Shown here piece by piece: positions 11,660 to 22,430 of a stretch of DNA of 64,000 nucleotides. The notes beneath the pieces are model-generated. The model did no database searches. It was not told the origin of the DNA and saw only the letters and a list, made by a program, of their open reading frames with translations. How positions within the stretch are numbered: the stretch's first letter is position 1; each line of letters starts with the position of its first letter. The DNA is from Nectonema munidae (taxonomy: Eukaryota > Nematomorpha > Nectonematoida > Nectonematidae). The stretch is taken from NCBI GenBank assembly GCA_030549495.1, contig JAUIRK010000800.1, positions 83,131 through 147,130 on the forward strand, in the 5' to 3' direction. A program made the position numbers and the translations under genes.

Positions 11660-12410
11660 GAAAGTATTCAAAATTATTTCAAAGAATCCATGATTTTGTA
11701 ATACAATAACATATAAATGACATTTTCTGATTTAAAATTCGATCATTTTCTAGAAGTTTTTTCAGTTTAGAAAAAGATCTTTCTACTTTTAAAGTTAAAA
11801 CTTGACAATTTTGTAATTTGGGATAAGTACTGCGAGAGATTTGAGAGTTTTCCATATTCATGATTTTATTGATTTCATTTTATTTGAATCTATTTTCAAG
11901 TAACGCCATATTCGTCTTAAATGAAATAATGTTAAAACAAGTAAAGGCATTGTTCACTTTTTCCGACTAAATCAATGAATCGTGAATATTCTCTAATTAT
12001 TATTGTTAGCAAGTTTTTACACAAAATTTCTTTTTTTAACAATTTCTTGATATCTGGCAATAAAATTCCATCATCATCATTAATTTCTTCACTGCTGGAA
12101 GATTTTAATGAAAATATTTTGCTGCTTGCAACGAATTTGTCAATTTCGTTATAATTGGAACTGAAGTCTTGCCGATAGGTTTGAAAAAAGAACGTCTTTT
12201 TCTATTACTAATTTTGATTGATTTAGAGCCAGTAATCTACAATTTTGCAGGATAACTTAACTTTTAAGGTAAACTTCTGTAAAAGATGTGAAAAACATGC
12301 AATGATAAAAAAGTTTGGGAATAAAATTCCATGACTTCTGCAGGGGATATATCGTATGTAACCGCGTTTGTCAACAAAAAAAATTTGTCTTACAAAAAAC
12401 TTCTTCATGT
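11660..12410 (-). pseudogene. hAT transposase pseudogene, C-terminal half (same family as 20.1 kb)
   Basis: Minus-strand frames contain VERSFSKLKKLLENDRILN at about 11800-11720, the hAT dimerisation region. It is almost the same as VERSFSKLRKLLEKDRNFN in the element at 20.2 kb. A second piece at 12408-12223 carries a diverged copy of the VTCISQLLHNCALKIK region seen at 20.85 kb. Frameshifts and missing parts mean it is not functional. It lies next to the terminus of another hAT element at 12456. Confidence 0.7.
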
Positions 12411-12455
12411 TTAACCTCAGTCAGTCAAACTTTACAGTAAAACCTTTTATTAGAC

Positions 12456-12530
12456 CAGGGATTCCCAACCTTTTTATTTCTGCGTACCACTTAAAGATTC
12501 AATTTGTAGTTGCGTACCACCTAATTCTCA
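12456..12530 (+). repeat. hAT-type terminus
   Basis: CAGGGATTCCCAACCTTTTT starts here. This is a common hAT terminal motif and it faces the ZBED5-like transposase at 13.1-15 kb. The following GCGTACCACTTAAAGATTC resembles the MITE at 34304-34502 (AGTACCGCTTGAAAATTTTC). The matching right terminus was not found. Confidence 0.55.
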
Positions 12531-13103
12531 AAATTAATTTCTAACCTTGAAATTCTATATTTTTAAGTTTAAGAACACAGTAATAAAGACACACATACAC
12601 AACACAAATATACGATATATAAATAAAAAAAATAAAAAACTAAACATATTTTATCAGAATTTATATTTCAGCATAAATAAGCAAAAAAAATTTCATTACA
12701 TTTAGTATTTAATAATAATAATCAGTGCAACTGCTGTGCTTGTTTTTTCTACTAATTTAGAAATGCGTGGAGTTGTTTTACTAACAGAACATCGAAAATA
12801 ATGTTCTGGATTTACAAGATGATTTCTTGTTTTCGATTAAATTGCAAAAAGAGTAGAAAACCCTTTTTCACATTCCCAAGTTGTGGATATGAGAAGCTAA
12901 GGAATTGCATTTTTTCAAGTTTTGGTTATGAAGAACTTACATTCACCCAAAAATTGGCTAATTTTTGATTTTCAAACTTTTCCTTTGCATTGTCATCGCA
13001 TTGTAAATCAATGAGCTCTTCTTGCTCACCTGTTCCAACTGCGACGTTACCAGGATCAAAAGTAAATGGATTTCGAGTCTAAGGGCAGAAATATCCATTA
13101 CGA

Positions 13104-14964
13104 TCAATAGAAAAATAATGTTAACAAAAAGAGATGTTCGATGACCTTTGGAGTAATCCTTTCTCTAAATGATGCAAGATTTGCCAACATTCCAAACTGT
13201 TTGTTTCTTTCTATCCACAGGTCAAGCTTCCGCGTTAAAGCAGTGAGTTTAATTGAAAAATCAAAAACATTACCTTCAGATCCCTGAAGAGAGGAATTAA
13301 AGGTATTTAGAACTCCAAAAATGTCTGACAAGTAGGCGAGGTGGAGAAAAAAAATCTTGATCTTCAAGAATCTTTTGAAACTCGTGGTTTTTTGTTTGAA
13401 AAAAGTTAAGAAGTTCATTCCTAAGCACAATAAGACGCATAGTGGTGTTCCCCCGCGACAACCACCTCACTTCTGTGTAAAACAGCAATAAAGTGTAATC
13501 TGATCCAATGTCTTCGCAGATGGTCTTGAAAAAACGGGTATTTAAAGCAGATGACTTGATGTAGTTAACTATTTTAACAACCAAGTTTAAACTTGTCTTT
13601 ATTTCGAGAGGGAGTATTTTAGCAGCAAGTGTGAATTGATGTAAAAACAATGTATAGAGGTGACCGAGGGAGACACTCCTTTAACTCTTTCTTGAAATCC
13701 AGATTTTCTACCAAGCACAGCAGGAGAACCGTCTGTTGTGCAGCCTACTAACTTGGCCCATTGTAAACCATTTTCTTTGATCCTTTTGTTGTAGTTTGCA
13801 TTTCATTACTAAACAGCAACTCGCTTTGAATGGCATTTTCAGTAGCATAACGTACATATACCAGGAGTTGTGCACAATTTGAAACGTCTAGTTGTATAGC
13901 AAATCCATATTTAGAGTTTTGTACCATTGTAATGACTTGTTCATTAATATTAATGAAAATTTCTGTAATACGTTTAGACATCGGGACGCTGTTCAATTTT
14001 GCAGCTGCTTCATGGCCAATGAGATGCTTTACCAAAATCTTTGTGGCAGGCATGATTAATTTTTCAGCTATTGTGTAGGCCTTTTTGTTTTAGCCACAAG
14101 AAGTGCAACTTCATACGAGGCTGTTACAATCTCCACTGATTGATTATATTACTTTGCTGTTTTATCTATTCTTTGTTTTTTTGCATTTTCACCAAGTCCT
14201 TTTTAAAAAATTAGATTCGCGGTTCTTAAGTTCAGAATGATTAGTCTGGAGATGACGCTGTAAAAAGCTTGGCTTCATTCATGCATTTGATTATGCTTTT
14301 ATAGAAATCACACACTGGCACAGACTCATCATCGTCATCATCATCATCATCATCATCATCCATGTTGCCTTCTAGGCCTGGTTATTGTTCCCAAAGAGTC
14401 GGGGTCAACCAATTTGCTGCAACAACTGCGCCATTCCATTCTTTCTTTAGCATCCTTCGCACAAGCTTTCTTTTTTCCATATCGTGATGAATCACTTCAT
14501 TCCATGCTTTCTTTGGTCTTCCTCTTCCCATCAATCAATTCATCTTTTATCTTCTTTACAACGTTCCCTTCGGACATCCTTTCGACATGACCAAACCAAC
14601 GTAATCTATTCTCTTCTAAATGCACTTCTATATCCTCAATTCCAATGTTCTTTCTCAACACATCGTTGGCAATCCTATCTTTCAGCGTCTTTCCGCATAT
14701 CATCCGAATCATTCTCATCTCAGTTGTTTGTAGCCTTCTCGTGTCAGCCTTCTTCATCACCCAGCATTCAGAACCGTAACAAATCGTACTTCTAACGCAA
14801 ACTTTATACAGCCTTGCTTTTAGTTCGTCAGATAAGAAATTTTCACACAGTAAGCCGGATAATTCCTTGAACTTTTTCCAACACTGTGGCACAGACTCTT
14901 CTTTATTTTTCATCTCAATAAAACCAAAATCTATATATTCATCTTTTTACTGTCGTTTAGGCAT
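13104..14964 (-). pseudogene. hAT transposase pseudogene, ZBED5/SCAND3-like
   Basis: Minus-strand reading begins with Met at 14964. After an in-frame stop it gives YIDFGFIEMKNKEESVP, the start of a BED-type zinc-finger region. It continues beyond a LINE insertion with QRHLQTNHSELKNRE. Then come KILVKHLIGHEAAAKL (14040), LDVSNCAQLLVYVRYA (13910), SALNTRFFKTICEDIGSDY (13540) and TEVRWLSRGNTTMRL (13480), and the usual C-terminal region near 13330. These are landmarks of the ZBED5/SCAND3-like hAT group. Stops and frameshifts break it. The left terminus is probably at 12456. Confidence 0.85.
14328..14880 (-). mobile_element. 5'-truncated RTE-like LINE inside the hAT transposase
   Basis: A minus-strand frame (14913-14497) encodes the segment after the reverse transcriptase: VCVRSTICYGSECWVMKK, then LQTTEMRMIRMICGKTLKDR and RLRWFGHVERM. 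That block is typical of RTE-like and related non-LTR retrotransposons. The 3' end on the minus strand is a GAT-repeat tail (14328-14361), as expected for RTE elements. The hAT sequence CACACTGGCACAGACTC at 14311-14327 recurs as AACACTGTGGCACAGACTC at 14880-14898, so it is the target duplication. Only the last few hundred bases of the LINE are present. Confidence 0.8.
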
Positions 14965-15862
14965 TTATATTTTACAGTCATAAATAAACACTTTTTAAAA
15001 TTTTTTGTTATAATTTTTCCCAAAAATGATTATGAAAAGTTGTTTTTATGTTTACTCTTTCAAAAAAATAATATATGCTTAAATATTAAGATAAAATTAA
15101 AAATTTTAAGTAAAAATTTGACTGTCAAATAAATCAAAAAAATATAAAAGTTTATTTTATTATGATTTTTTTGAAAGGATGTAATAAAAGCATTACATTT
15201 TTAAAAATATTTAATAATTTTTTCTGTTTATTCTATTCAAATTTGTACATTCTTAGATTTTTTCAAATTAATTATTGTAATAAAGATAAAAATAATAACT
15301 AGAACTGTGACAAACTCAATCTTTAAAAAGAGTACTTTTGTCACAACTTCCACCATTTTTGTGTAAAATATCCTATGACTCAAATTTGTGTGTGGTTAAA
15401 TTTCCCTATCATAGATAAAAAAAAATAACTAATGTTAAACTGGACCGGTTTCAAAAATTTAAAGACACAAAAAAATGTTACCTTTTGATTAAATGAGCAA
15501 ACAGTCATAAAAGTTGAAGCTTATTAAAGTTATCATAAAAAAACTTACAAAAAAGAAAGACAGATCAGTAAGTAAAGCAAAAATTCTTTTTATGATTGAT
15601 GACAAAATTGATTACAATGTGTCAATTGAAAAATAATTACGTGATAATCAGATTTATTTCAGTAAAATTGATCAAAAACAATGAGCAATGACAGAGAAAA
15701 ATTTAAAGCCCCCTACTGTATTGTATCAAGAATACAAGCAAAATAAAACGATAAATGTATATCAAGAATTGCCATATAGGCGTTTTCATGTTGTATTGAC
15801 TCATTGATTACTGTGGTTTGACAACAAACACAGATTTTACAAAAATAGAATCATATATCGAT
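14965..15862. other. intergenic, nothing recognised
   Basis: AT-rich, with many poly-A and poly-T runs. The right terminus of the hAT element at 12.4-15 kb should lie here but was not identified. Confidence 0.45.
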
Positions 15863-16167
15863 AGCTTGGCAAAGGTTTGGAGGCATTTCCTATGCAGAGA
15901 AGCGTTAGGCAACTATATAGTATATAAAGTTGGAAAATTTTAAACACTTGTAACTTTTCTTGGGGTCGTTAGAAAACAACTAAACTTGACATATGTGTTA
16001 AGAAGAAAAAGTTTTGGATTGTATCAAGTTTCATTGAATTTTGTTAAAATTAGAATACATTGAAATTTAAAAAAAAAGTGATAGTCTATTTCCTATAAAT
16101 GAATACATAGTATCTTGGTACCGCTCCGTCCGCCATTTTTAAAACGCCTCCAAAGCTTTGCCAAGCT
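15863..16167. mobile_element. MITE with about 26-bp inverted termini
   Basis: The left end reads AGCTTGGCAAAGGTTTGGAG. The right end, reversed, reads AGCTTGGCAAAGCTTTGGAG. The terminal repeats extend over about 26 bp. No coding content. The superfamily is not clear; the flanks do not show an obvious target duplication. Confidence 0.65.
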
Positions 16168-17883
16168 CCTAAAAAAATCAGTATACAAGTTACTTTAATA
16201 AAAAGTGTTTGAAAAATTTCTTTACGTTGCCTCCTTTGTTGTTATTAAATGGTAAAAACTGGGCATCAAAACTTCAAGTGTATTTTAAAAATTCATTATT
16301 TACAAATGTTGAAGTTACTCAAAGTCACATAACAACAAAGAAGGCAAGCATTCTATTTGCCCCATTTGAATTCTTTCTGCTCATTCTTTGCATTAAAGGC
16401 GCAGATTTAAAGTTGTTCTACTATTTTGATTACTTCCTCATTTTAGTATAGAAGGTGAAAAGTATGGCAATTAAATTTAATGATTAAACCTAGCTTTTTT
16501 CCCGATTATACACCTGAAGAGGTGATGAATTATACATCTGATGATTAAAGACAGATTAAACGCTGGCTAAATCCGAGAGGAAGATTTTATGCCAGAAAAA
16601 TAAATCACTTGTCATAAAACAAGTTCTATTGCACTGGGCTAGGAAATACTAATTGTTTTCCCGATTCTTTAGCTAAAACATATTTTGTAGATTTTTTTAT
16701 AAACATCTTGTAATATGTGCAATATATATAAATAAATCTATCAGGGCTTTTGACTCTCTGAAAAAGTGTTCACTCAAGTCCGATTTTAAATGATCCGTAA
16801 GACAATCAAATTTTTGAATATTTTAATTTGAATCCTTGCACTCCATCTTCATTCGCTATGGTTTGACTTAGACGCAGAACTGTGGAGTCGAAGTAAAAAC
16901 ACAGACTTTGACTCCTCCTCACTTTCCTATTCCTACTCTGACTTCCTTGCTTTGCATTAAAGTTCTAATCGTACTTTATAAAAACTGTGATATACTTTAC
17001 GTTGTGTGTAACTCAGGTTTGCCAGATGTCTCGGTTTTCCCTCATTTTGCCGTTGCTTAACATTATATAGATCTCTCTGATGTGAAATTTTTGTATCTGC
17101 GGATGTCAGAATTAATTTTTTTAGCCGATTCGGATATCATAACTGGTATTCTAACTAAACACAAGTTCTATACTTCTCAAAAATTTAGAGAGAATATGCC
17201 AATGCCATGTGTTATCATAAAAATTTTGGATAAAGTAAAAATTTTAAAATACCGAAAAAAACTTTGGGGCATATAGAAAAAAGGAAAATGTTAGAAAATG
17301 GCGAATGAGGATTTTAAAAGGATGTAAAATTTTTAATGGATGCAGAAGGGGAATCCGATACATCTCTATTAACAATAGAATCTTCGAAGATCTATAAGAA
17401 TACGGAATTTTCATCGACTAATCTCATATATGTCAAAAAAAAAGGAGGTTAGAAAATTTTAGCTCAGAGTATGATTGTTTATCTCTTTTTTATAGTATAA
17501 AAACTCATCTTTTACTTGTAGAGTATTTTTCAAATTAATTTTTTTTTGTTAGAAATTCAAAATTTTATTTTTCAAAGTTAAAAAATAGAAAGATTTAATC
17601 CAATTAATAAAGGGAAAAAACTGCAGATTTTTGTCGACGCCAACTGCACCAAGTTCCTAAATACCTTTTACACCTGCCCTGCATAGACGCTGAAAACGAT
17701 ACCTTGACAGTTAAAGGCTCTAATTTTACTATTACCTTCTTTAAATGCTTCCAAATAACTTTCCTGAATTCTTTAGATAACAAAGGAAGTAGCAAGTTTG
17801 TTGCCTTTTCTACATTCCATTTAACAAATGGAAATGTTTTTTCTCTTTCCTTTTAAGAATATTTTATAAACGCATTGCTTTAA
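16168..17883. other. intergenic upstream of TDP2, no gene recognised
   Basis: Short open frames (16209-16451 plus, 17082-17276 plus, 17604-17795 minus) have no recognisable motifs. Around 16840-16960 there is a CT-rich patch (GACTCCTCCTCACTTTCC, ATTCCTACTCTGACTTCC) that looks like a decayed simple repeat. Nothing else stands out. Confidence 0.45.
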
Positions 17884-18013
17884 CCGGTTATCGACCACAG
17901 TCGACATATGTCGACTTTACAAAAATGTGAATCGTCTGCGTTTATCAATGCTTTTTAATACAAATCTTCTGCTTTATACTAGATATCGTCTGATTATTCT
18001 CGTCGTTAACGGG
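17884..18013. mobile_element. 130-bp piggyBac-type MITE just upstream of TDP2
   Basis: TTAA at 17880-17883 and at 18014-18017 flank termini CCGGTTATCGAC (left) and CCCGTTAACGAC (right, reversed), which agree at 10 of 12 positions. TTAA target sites plus CC-starting inverted ends indicate a piggyBac-type non-autonomous element. Inside is the perfect 16-bp palindrome GTCGACATATGTCGAC at about 17902-17917. The right end is 112 bp before the TDP2 start codon, in its promoter, 5' leader or a 5' intron. Confidence 0.65.
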
Positions 18014-18124
18014 TTAATTTAACCTTTTATACAATAATAAGTCTCCTTAGAACTTAATTATTATAAAAAAGAGGTCAATTTCAAATATTGTACCTTGGTT
18101 TATTTTTATATTTAGACTTCCTCA

Positions 18125-19129
18125 ATGTCAGACTCAGATGATTGTCAAATTTTGTTGCCATCCATTGAAATTTGTGAACGGTATTGTAAGGAATTTGCGT
18201 ATTTGACTGGAACTGATACAGCGGCCGCTCAATTCTTTCTTCAAGACAACGAATGGAACTTGGAAAAATCTATAAATGTTTTTTTCAAAATAAAGATTCC
18301 TTTTTCAGAAAGTCTTGGTAATTGCAATCACACTTTGCTAAAAGTTGGTAGTTGGAATGTGAATGGTTTAGATGAAAAGAATATGTCATCCAGAAGCTTG
18401 ACAATATGTCGCACAATTTTTGATGAAAACCCCGATGTAGTCTTTCTACAAGAAGTTGTTGCGGAGTGTGAAAGTACCTTGAAAAAATATCTTTCTCCCT
18501 TTTATTCCTTTTATTCTGGGAAACTGAATGTGCATAGTTTTTATTACACTCTTACCTTGATAAATAACTTGGCATTTGACTCATCTAATACAACTGTGCG
18601 TGCTTTCCCCTTTTCGAATACTGTAATGGATAGAGGAGTGCTGATGGTGGAGACACACACTCTTTCTAAAAACTTTAAGCTCAATCTGTTCAATACACAC
18701 TTAGAAAGTACGAAGAATTTTTCAAAGCCAAGACTTGTTCAGCTTAAAGAAGTGATATCTCTTCTGCAACAAGACAAACTCACGAAAAGCCTTTCAATCC
18801 TTGGAGGTGATCTCAATATTCGTGATAATGAATACAACTCTATTAACGAAAATCTAGTCAGTAGCGTTTATGATGCTTGGAAAGAAGCTGGCTCTAATCT
18901 CGCAAATAGATATACCTATGATGGCAATACAAATGCAAACATTTCCTTTCAAAAAGTTCGTTCGCGCTTTGACCGTATCCTCTATCACTCGCACTTACTT
19001 ACCTCCAAAGTTAAAGATTTTTCCCTTTTTGGCATTAAGAATGCTTACCGATGTTCTAGACCTGTAAGCGATCACTGGGGTATTATTTGTAGCTTGAAAG
19101 TATCGCCTGTTTATTTCGAATTTTATTGA
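18125..19129 (+). CDS. TDP2: tyrosyl-DNA phosphodiesterase 2 (TDP2), single coding exon
   Basis: 334 residues, close to the 362 of human TDP2. TDP2 removes 5'-phosphotyrosyl adducts left by abortive topoisomerase 2 reactions, a nuclear repair step before end joining. Residues about 15-53 form the UBA-like ubiquitin-binding domain (YLTGTD...FFLQDNEWNLEKSI). The rest is a Mg-dependent endonuclease/exonuclease/phosphatase fold with all four family motifs: SWNVNGLDE (Asn78-80 region), FLQEV (Glu110), GGDLNIRD (Asp229) and SDHWG (His317). THLES at 191-195 and RFDRILY at 281-287 also fit. No stop or frameshift is seen. TATTTTTATATTTAG ending at 18115 could be a splice acceptor in the 5' leader, so an upstream non-coding exon is possible. 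The neighbours are transposons. Confidence 0.95.
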   Translation: MSDSDDCQILLPSIEICERYCKEFAYLTGTDTAAAQFFLQDNEWNLEKSINVFFKIKIPFSESLGNCNHTLLKVGSWNVNGLDEKNMSSRSLTICRTIFDENPDVVFLQEVVAECESTLKKYLSPFYSFYSGKLNVHSFYYTLTLINNLAFDSSNTTVRAFPFSNTVMDRGVLMVETHTLSKNFKLNLFNTHLESTKNFSKPRLVQLKEVISLLQQDKLTKSLSILGGDLNIRDNEYNSINENLVSSVYDAWKEAGSNLANRYTYDGNTNANISFQKVRSRFDRILYHSHLLTSKVKDFSLFGIKNAYRCSRPVSDHWGIICSLKVSPVYFEFY

Positions 19130-19261
19130 CATCGATTAAACCTTTATGATGTCGCTGGATCATTGAACGTTTTCATGTTGTACATAGACTGTTACCAAAA
19201 AAGACATCAATTTGTTAACTTTTTAAATTCTTCACTAATGTTTTAGTTTTCTTTTTATTTA

Positions 19262-19267
19262 AATAAA
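19262..19267 (+). terminator. polyadenylation signal of TDP2
   Basis: AATAAA 133 bp after the TDP2 stop codon, followed by T-rich sequence. It is the first good signal downstream of the gene. Confidence 0.55.
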
Positions 19268-20086
19268 TGTAACGATTTTTTAATTTAAATATTAGCAGAT
19301 GTATGAATTATCAAATCGACTTTTCTCTATTTGATCATAATGGTATCTTGGCAATCCAAGAATCGAATAAATGTTTGGTGCTATCTTTGAAAATTTAGGA
19401 GAAATTTTATTTAATGAAAAATAGAATAAAAATGGATTGCTTTTGAAATAAATTAATGAATACTAGCTTTTAAATTCTTAAAAAAACATTGTAATCGAAA
19501 TAACTTGGAAAAATTTATTCTGCCCTACTGACAATAAAGTGTACATGTACTGAATCAGAAAGATCTTTCCTGATCGATTGTTTCTTTCAAAAAAGAGAGC
19601 AAAGCATTCTTGCAAAACTTTGAATGCTCAAATATTTTTAGAAGATAAATAATAGTTTGATTTTTTTGCTAAGAAAATGGAAGTAATTTTGTAATAAATC
19701 GAGCAGAGGGGGATATGGTTAATATGACATTATATTAACTTATAATTTTTTTAGTCAAAATTTTCTCTCTTCGTGATATACTTAATGATTCTATCCTATT
19801 CATCATCAAGTTTGCTAAAAGCTCAACAAAATCTAACTTTTCTTATGCTTTGATTATGCGCTCAAAGATTAAGTAATGAAAGGCCTTGCTTACTTTTCAA
19901 GATTCTTTGAAAAATATTGAACTTAATAAAGGTTGCTAAAGTGTGCTGAGAGTTGGTGCCTTTTTTTCCTCCCATCTATGTTAAAAAAATTCAATTATAA
20001 ATATAATAAATTCTTGAACCAAGACAAATAATGGTAAAAGAATAAGATTAATATTTTAAACTCTTTCTTTGAAGATAATTGAAATG
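19268..20086. other. intergenic, nothing recognised
   Basis: AT-rich sequence between TDP2 and the hAT element. No motif-bearing ORF or repeat was seen. Confidence 0.45.
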
Positions 20087-22213
20087 CAGGGCAGACAAAA
20101 AATTGACTTTATTAAAAGAAAATATTGGCTTTTAAATCTAAAAAAATGGACTTTTATGATTTTATTAACTTTTAAACATAAAATAAAAAAACAAAATTAT
20201 TTACAATTATAGAAAAAAATCATGTAATTAAAAATATTGTGTGGATTAAAATTTCGATCTTTTTCTAATAACTTTCTGAGTTTTGAGAAGGATCTTTCAA
20301 CTTCGCAACTAGAAGCTGGACAATTTTGTAGAAGTAAATACGTATCAGGTGATATACTTGAATTTTTCATTTCCATAATAGCAGTTATTTGATTTTGTTC
20401 CATTCTACTTTTGATATATGGGATCAATTTGCATTCATCATTGTTAAAATGAAGTAAACTTAAAACTTTGCTAGCGTCACATATTTTAAAAGTCCTTTTT
20501 TGCGATTGATCTATTAGCTCAATTATATTTTGAGCGTAATTTTTTTAATTGATAACAAAGCTTTACATAAGTTAAGATTTTCTAAGCTTTTTCTTGCATT
20601 GTCAATCAAAATACCATTTTCACCATCAAAATTGTCCATAATTTTTTTTATTTCAGGAAGATTTTTACTATTGTAAAGAGTTGCTTCCAACCAACTACCC
20701 CATCTTGTAATTATAGGAACTGGTGGGTAACCAATTTCAGAGAAAAAAAACGTCTTGTTTTGTTCTTTATCGTGAGAGCTTTAAAACGTGAAATTAATGC
20801 ATCCACTTCAGGATAAAAAGTTTTAATTTTTAGAGCACAGTTGTGCAATAACTGGGAAATGCATGTAACGTGAAAAAAGTTAGGAAACATAACTTTTAAA
20901 TTCTTAGCTGCGGCAGTATTGTATCTAGCACCATCTGTTATCAAAAACAAAAAGTGTTTTCTACCTATGTGAAACTCTTTCAACGTATCGTCGATAAAAT
21001 AAGTGAACATTTGTGAATTTATATGTGCTTCAAAAGGAGCAGTTTTGATCAAGTAAGTTTTTTGAGGTTCTACCAATGTTCCAGCAATAACATTTAAGAA
21101 TACACAATTCGTAATAATGGTTTCATCAACCATCATAAACCCGTCTTGATTTTTTAATAAACTTTTAATTTTTTGAAGTTTCTCATGTGCTAATTTCGAA
21201 ACCAAGTTTCTACATGTAACAGAAGGAACTTGTCTTCCGAGATTTTGAAAAAGTGAAACAATGCTCGAATGGCAAAGTTTGTGCAATGGAATATTAGCTT
21301 CTAGGAAAGCTGTAATCAATTTCTTTTTGAAGTCATCGGAAGTAGTATCAGTGGAAAACTTTTCAATCCTGCTGTTGGCATAACTATCTTTAAGATGTTT
21401 TTCGTGTTTTGGGTTTTTCTGTGACTTTCAATAAAAAAAGTTTTATCGTGTTTTACTTCTACCAAACATAACTTGCAAAAAAGTTTGTCTTTGCTTTGTG
21501 ATAGTGAAAACTCGTTTTGATATTTTGTAATAATGAGTGATATTTTCATAGAATTACTTCTAGAGCTTTTAGGCATAATTGTATAATTTTTTAAATTAAA
21601 AAAAAAAATAAAGTTCACATAAAACTTGTTTATAAAACGACAACTAAATAAAAAAGAGAAGTTGTTCAATCTTTCTTAAGAAGGATTTAACTGGGTACTT
21701 ATAGGCAAAATTATTTAATTCTAAGGTATGAAAAAATTCTGCTGCAACAGTCTTATCTACGAACCAGATGTGAATAAGTGTATGTATACAGTTCATATAA
21801 TGAACATTTTAGAGTGCAACTGTTTTAATTGCTAACACATGAGGACTTATTTTCTTAGAAGATGTATACAATCTACTTTTAACATATAAATCGAAACACA
21901 TGCTGGCTGATATTGTGTATAAGTGTATGAATGTTTCACAATTGAAAACAGAGGAATTTGAAGAATATTTACATTACATGATTTTTACTCGTGTTTATTC
22001 TAATTATTTTTTAATAAAACTATATTTTTATAATCAAAAAACAAAACCTACTTAAAAATGGACTTTTATTGATTTTTTAAAAAAATTGACTTTCATTGAC
22101 ATAAAAAATAACGTTAAATTAGTCATTTTTTATTAAAAAAACAAAAAAAATGCTTTCAGAAAATGTATTTTTATTTATAACAAAAGTTGACTTATTAACT
22201 TTTGAATGCCCTG
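20087..22213 (-). mobile_element. hAT element, 2.1 kb, with broken transposase
   Basis: The left end reads CAGGGCAGACAAAAAATTGA and the right end, reversed, reads CAGGGCATTCAAAAGTTAAT. Both begin CAGGGCA, as hAT ends do. Subterminal sequences AAAATGGACTTTTAT recur near both ends (about 20144 and 22057). The 8-bp flanks TTGAAATG and CTAATAAG agree poorly, so the target duplication is decayed or the exact ends are slightly off. The minus-strand transposase lies between. Confidence 0.65.
20197..21576 (-). pseudogene. hAT transposase pseudogene (CGGBP1-like BED/hAT group)
   Basis: It starts at Met 21576 (MPKSSRSNSMKI). An N-terminal zinc-finger segment follows, with LFCKLCLVEVKHDKTFFIESHRKT (Cys-x2-Cys ... 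His). After a frameshift near 21320 there is a long frame, 21319-20711, with DGFMMVDETIITNCVFLNV, FLITDGARYNTAAAKNLK and FHVTCISQLLHNCALKIK, the catalytic-fold landmarks of this hAT group. A second frameshift near 20715 leads to ITRWGSWLEA. The C-terminal dimerisation region VERSFSKLRKLLEKDR ends near 20250. At least two frameshifts make it inactive as read. The closest relative in the window is at 11.7-12.4 kb. Confidence 0.85.
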
Positions 22214-22430
22214 CTAATAAGTGATACTAAATTTATACGAAACATGATAATACATAAATCTCGATACACTGACCAAATTATCAAACTGGAATAGAAAACT
22301 AGAAAAACTCCATGTAATTCTTTCATGATTACCCACATTTTAAGCGTGTATTACTATTATTTTCAACATAAGCAATGGAGAATAAACAGAATTGTAAAGT
22401 GATCGATAATAATTTGTCTCTGGGTAGTGG

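Noticed and set aside
14484-14795. 103-residue plus-strand ORF
   Set aside because: It is the antisense of the LINE coding frame at 14913-14497.
18870-19067. 65-residue ORF inside TDP2
   Set aside because: Out-of-frame shadow of the TDP2 coding sequence.
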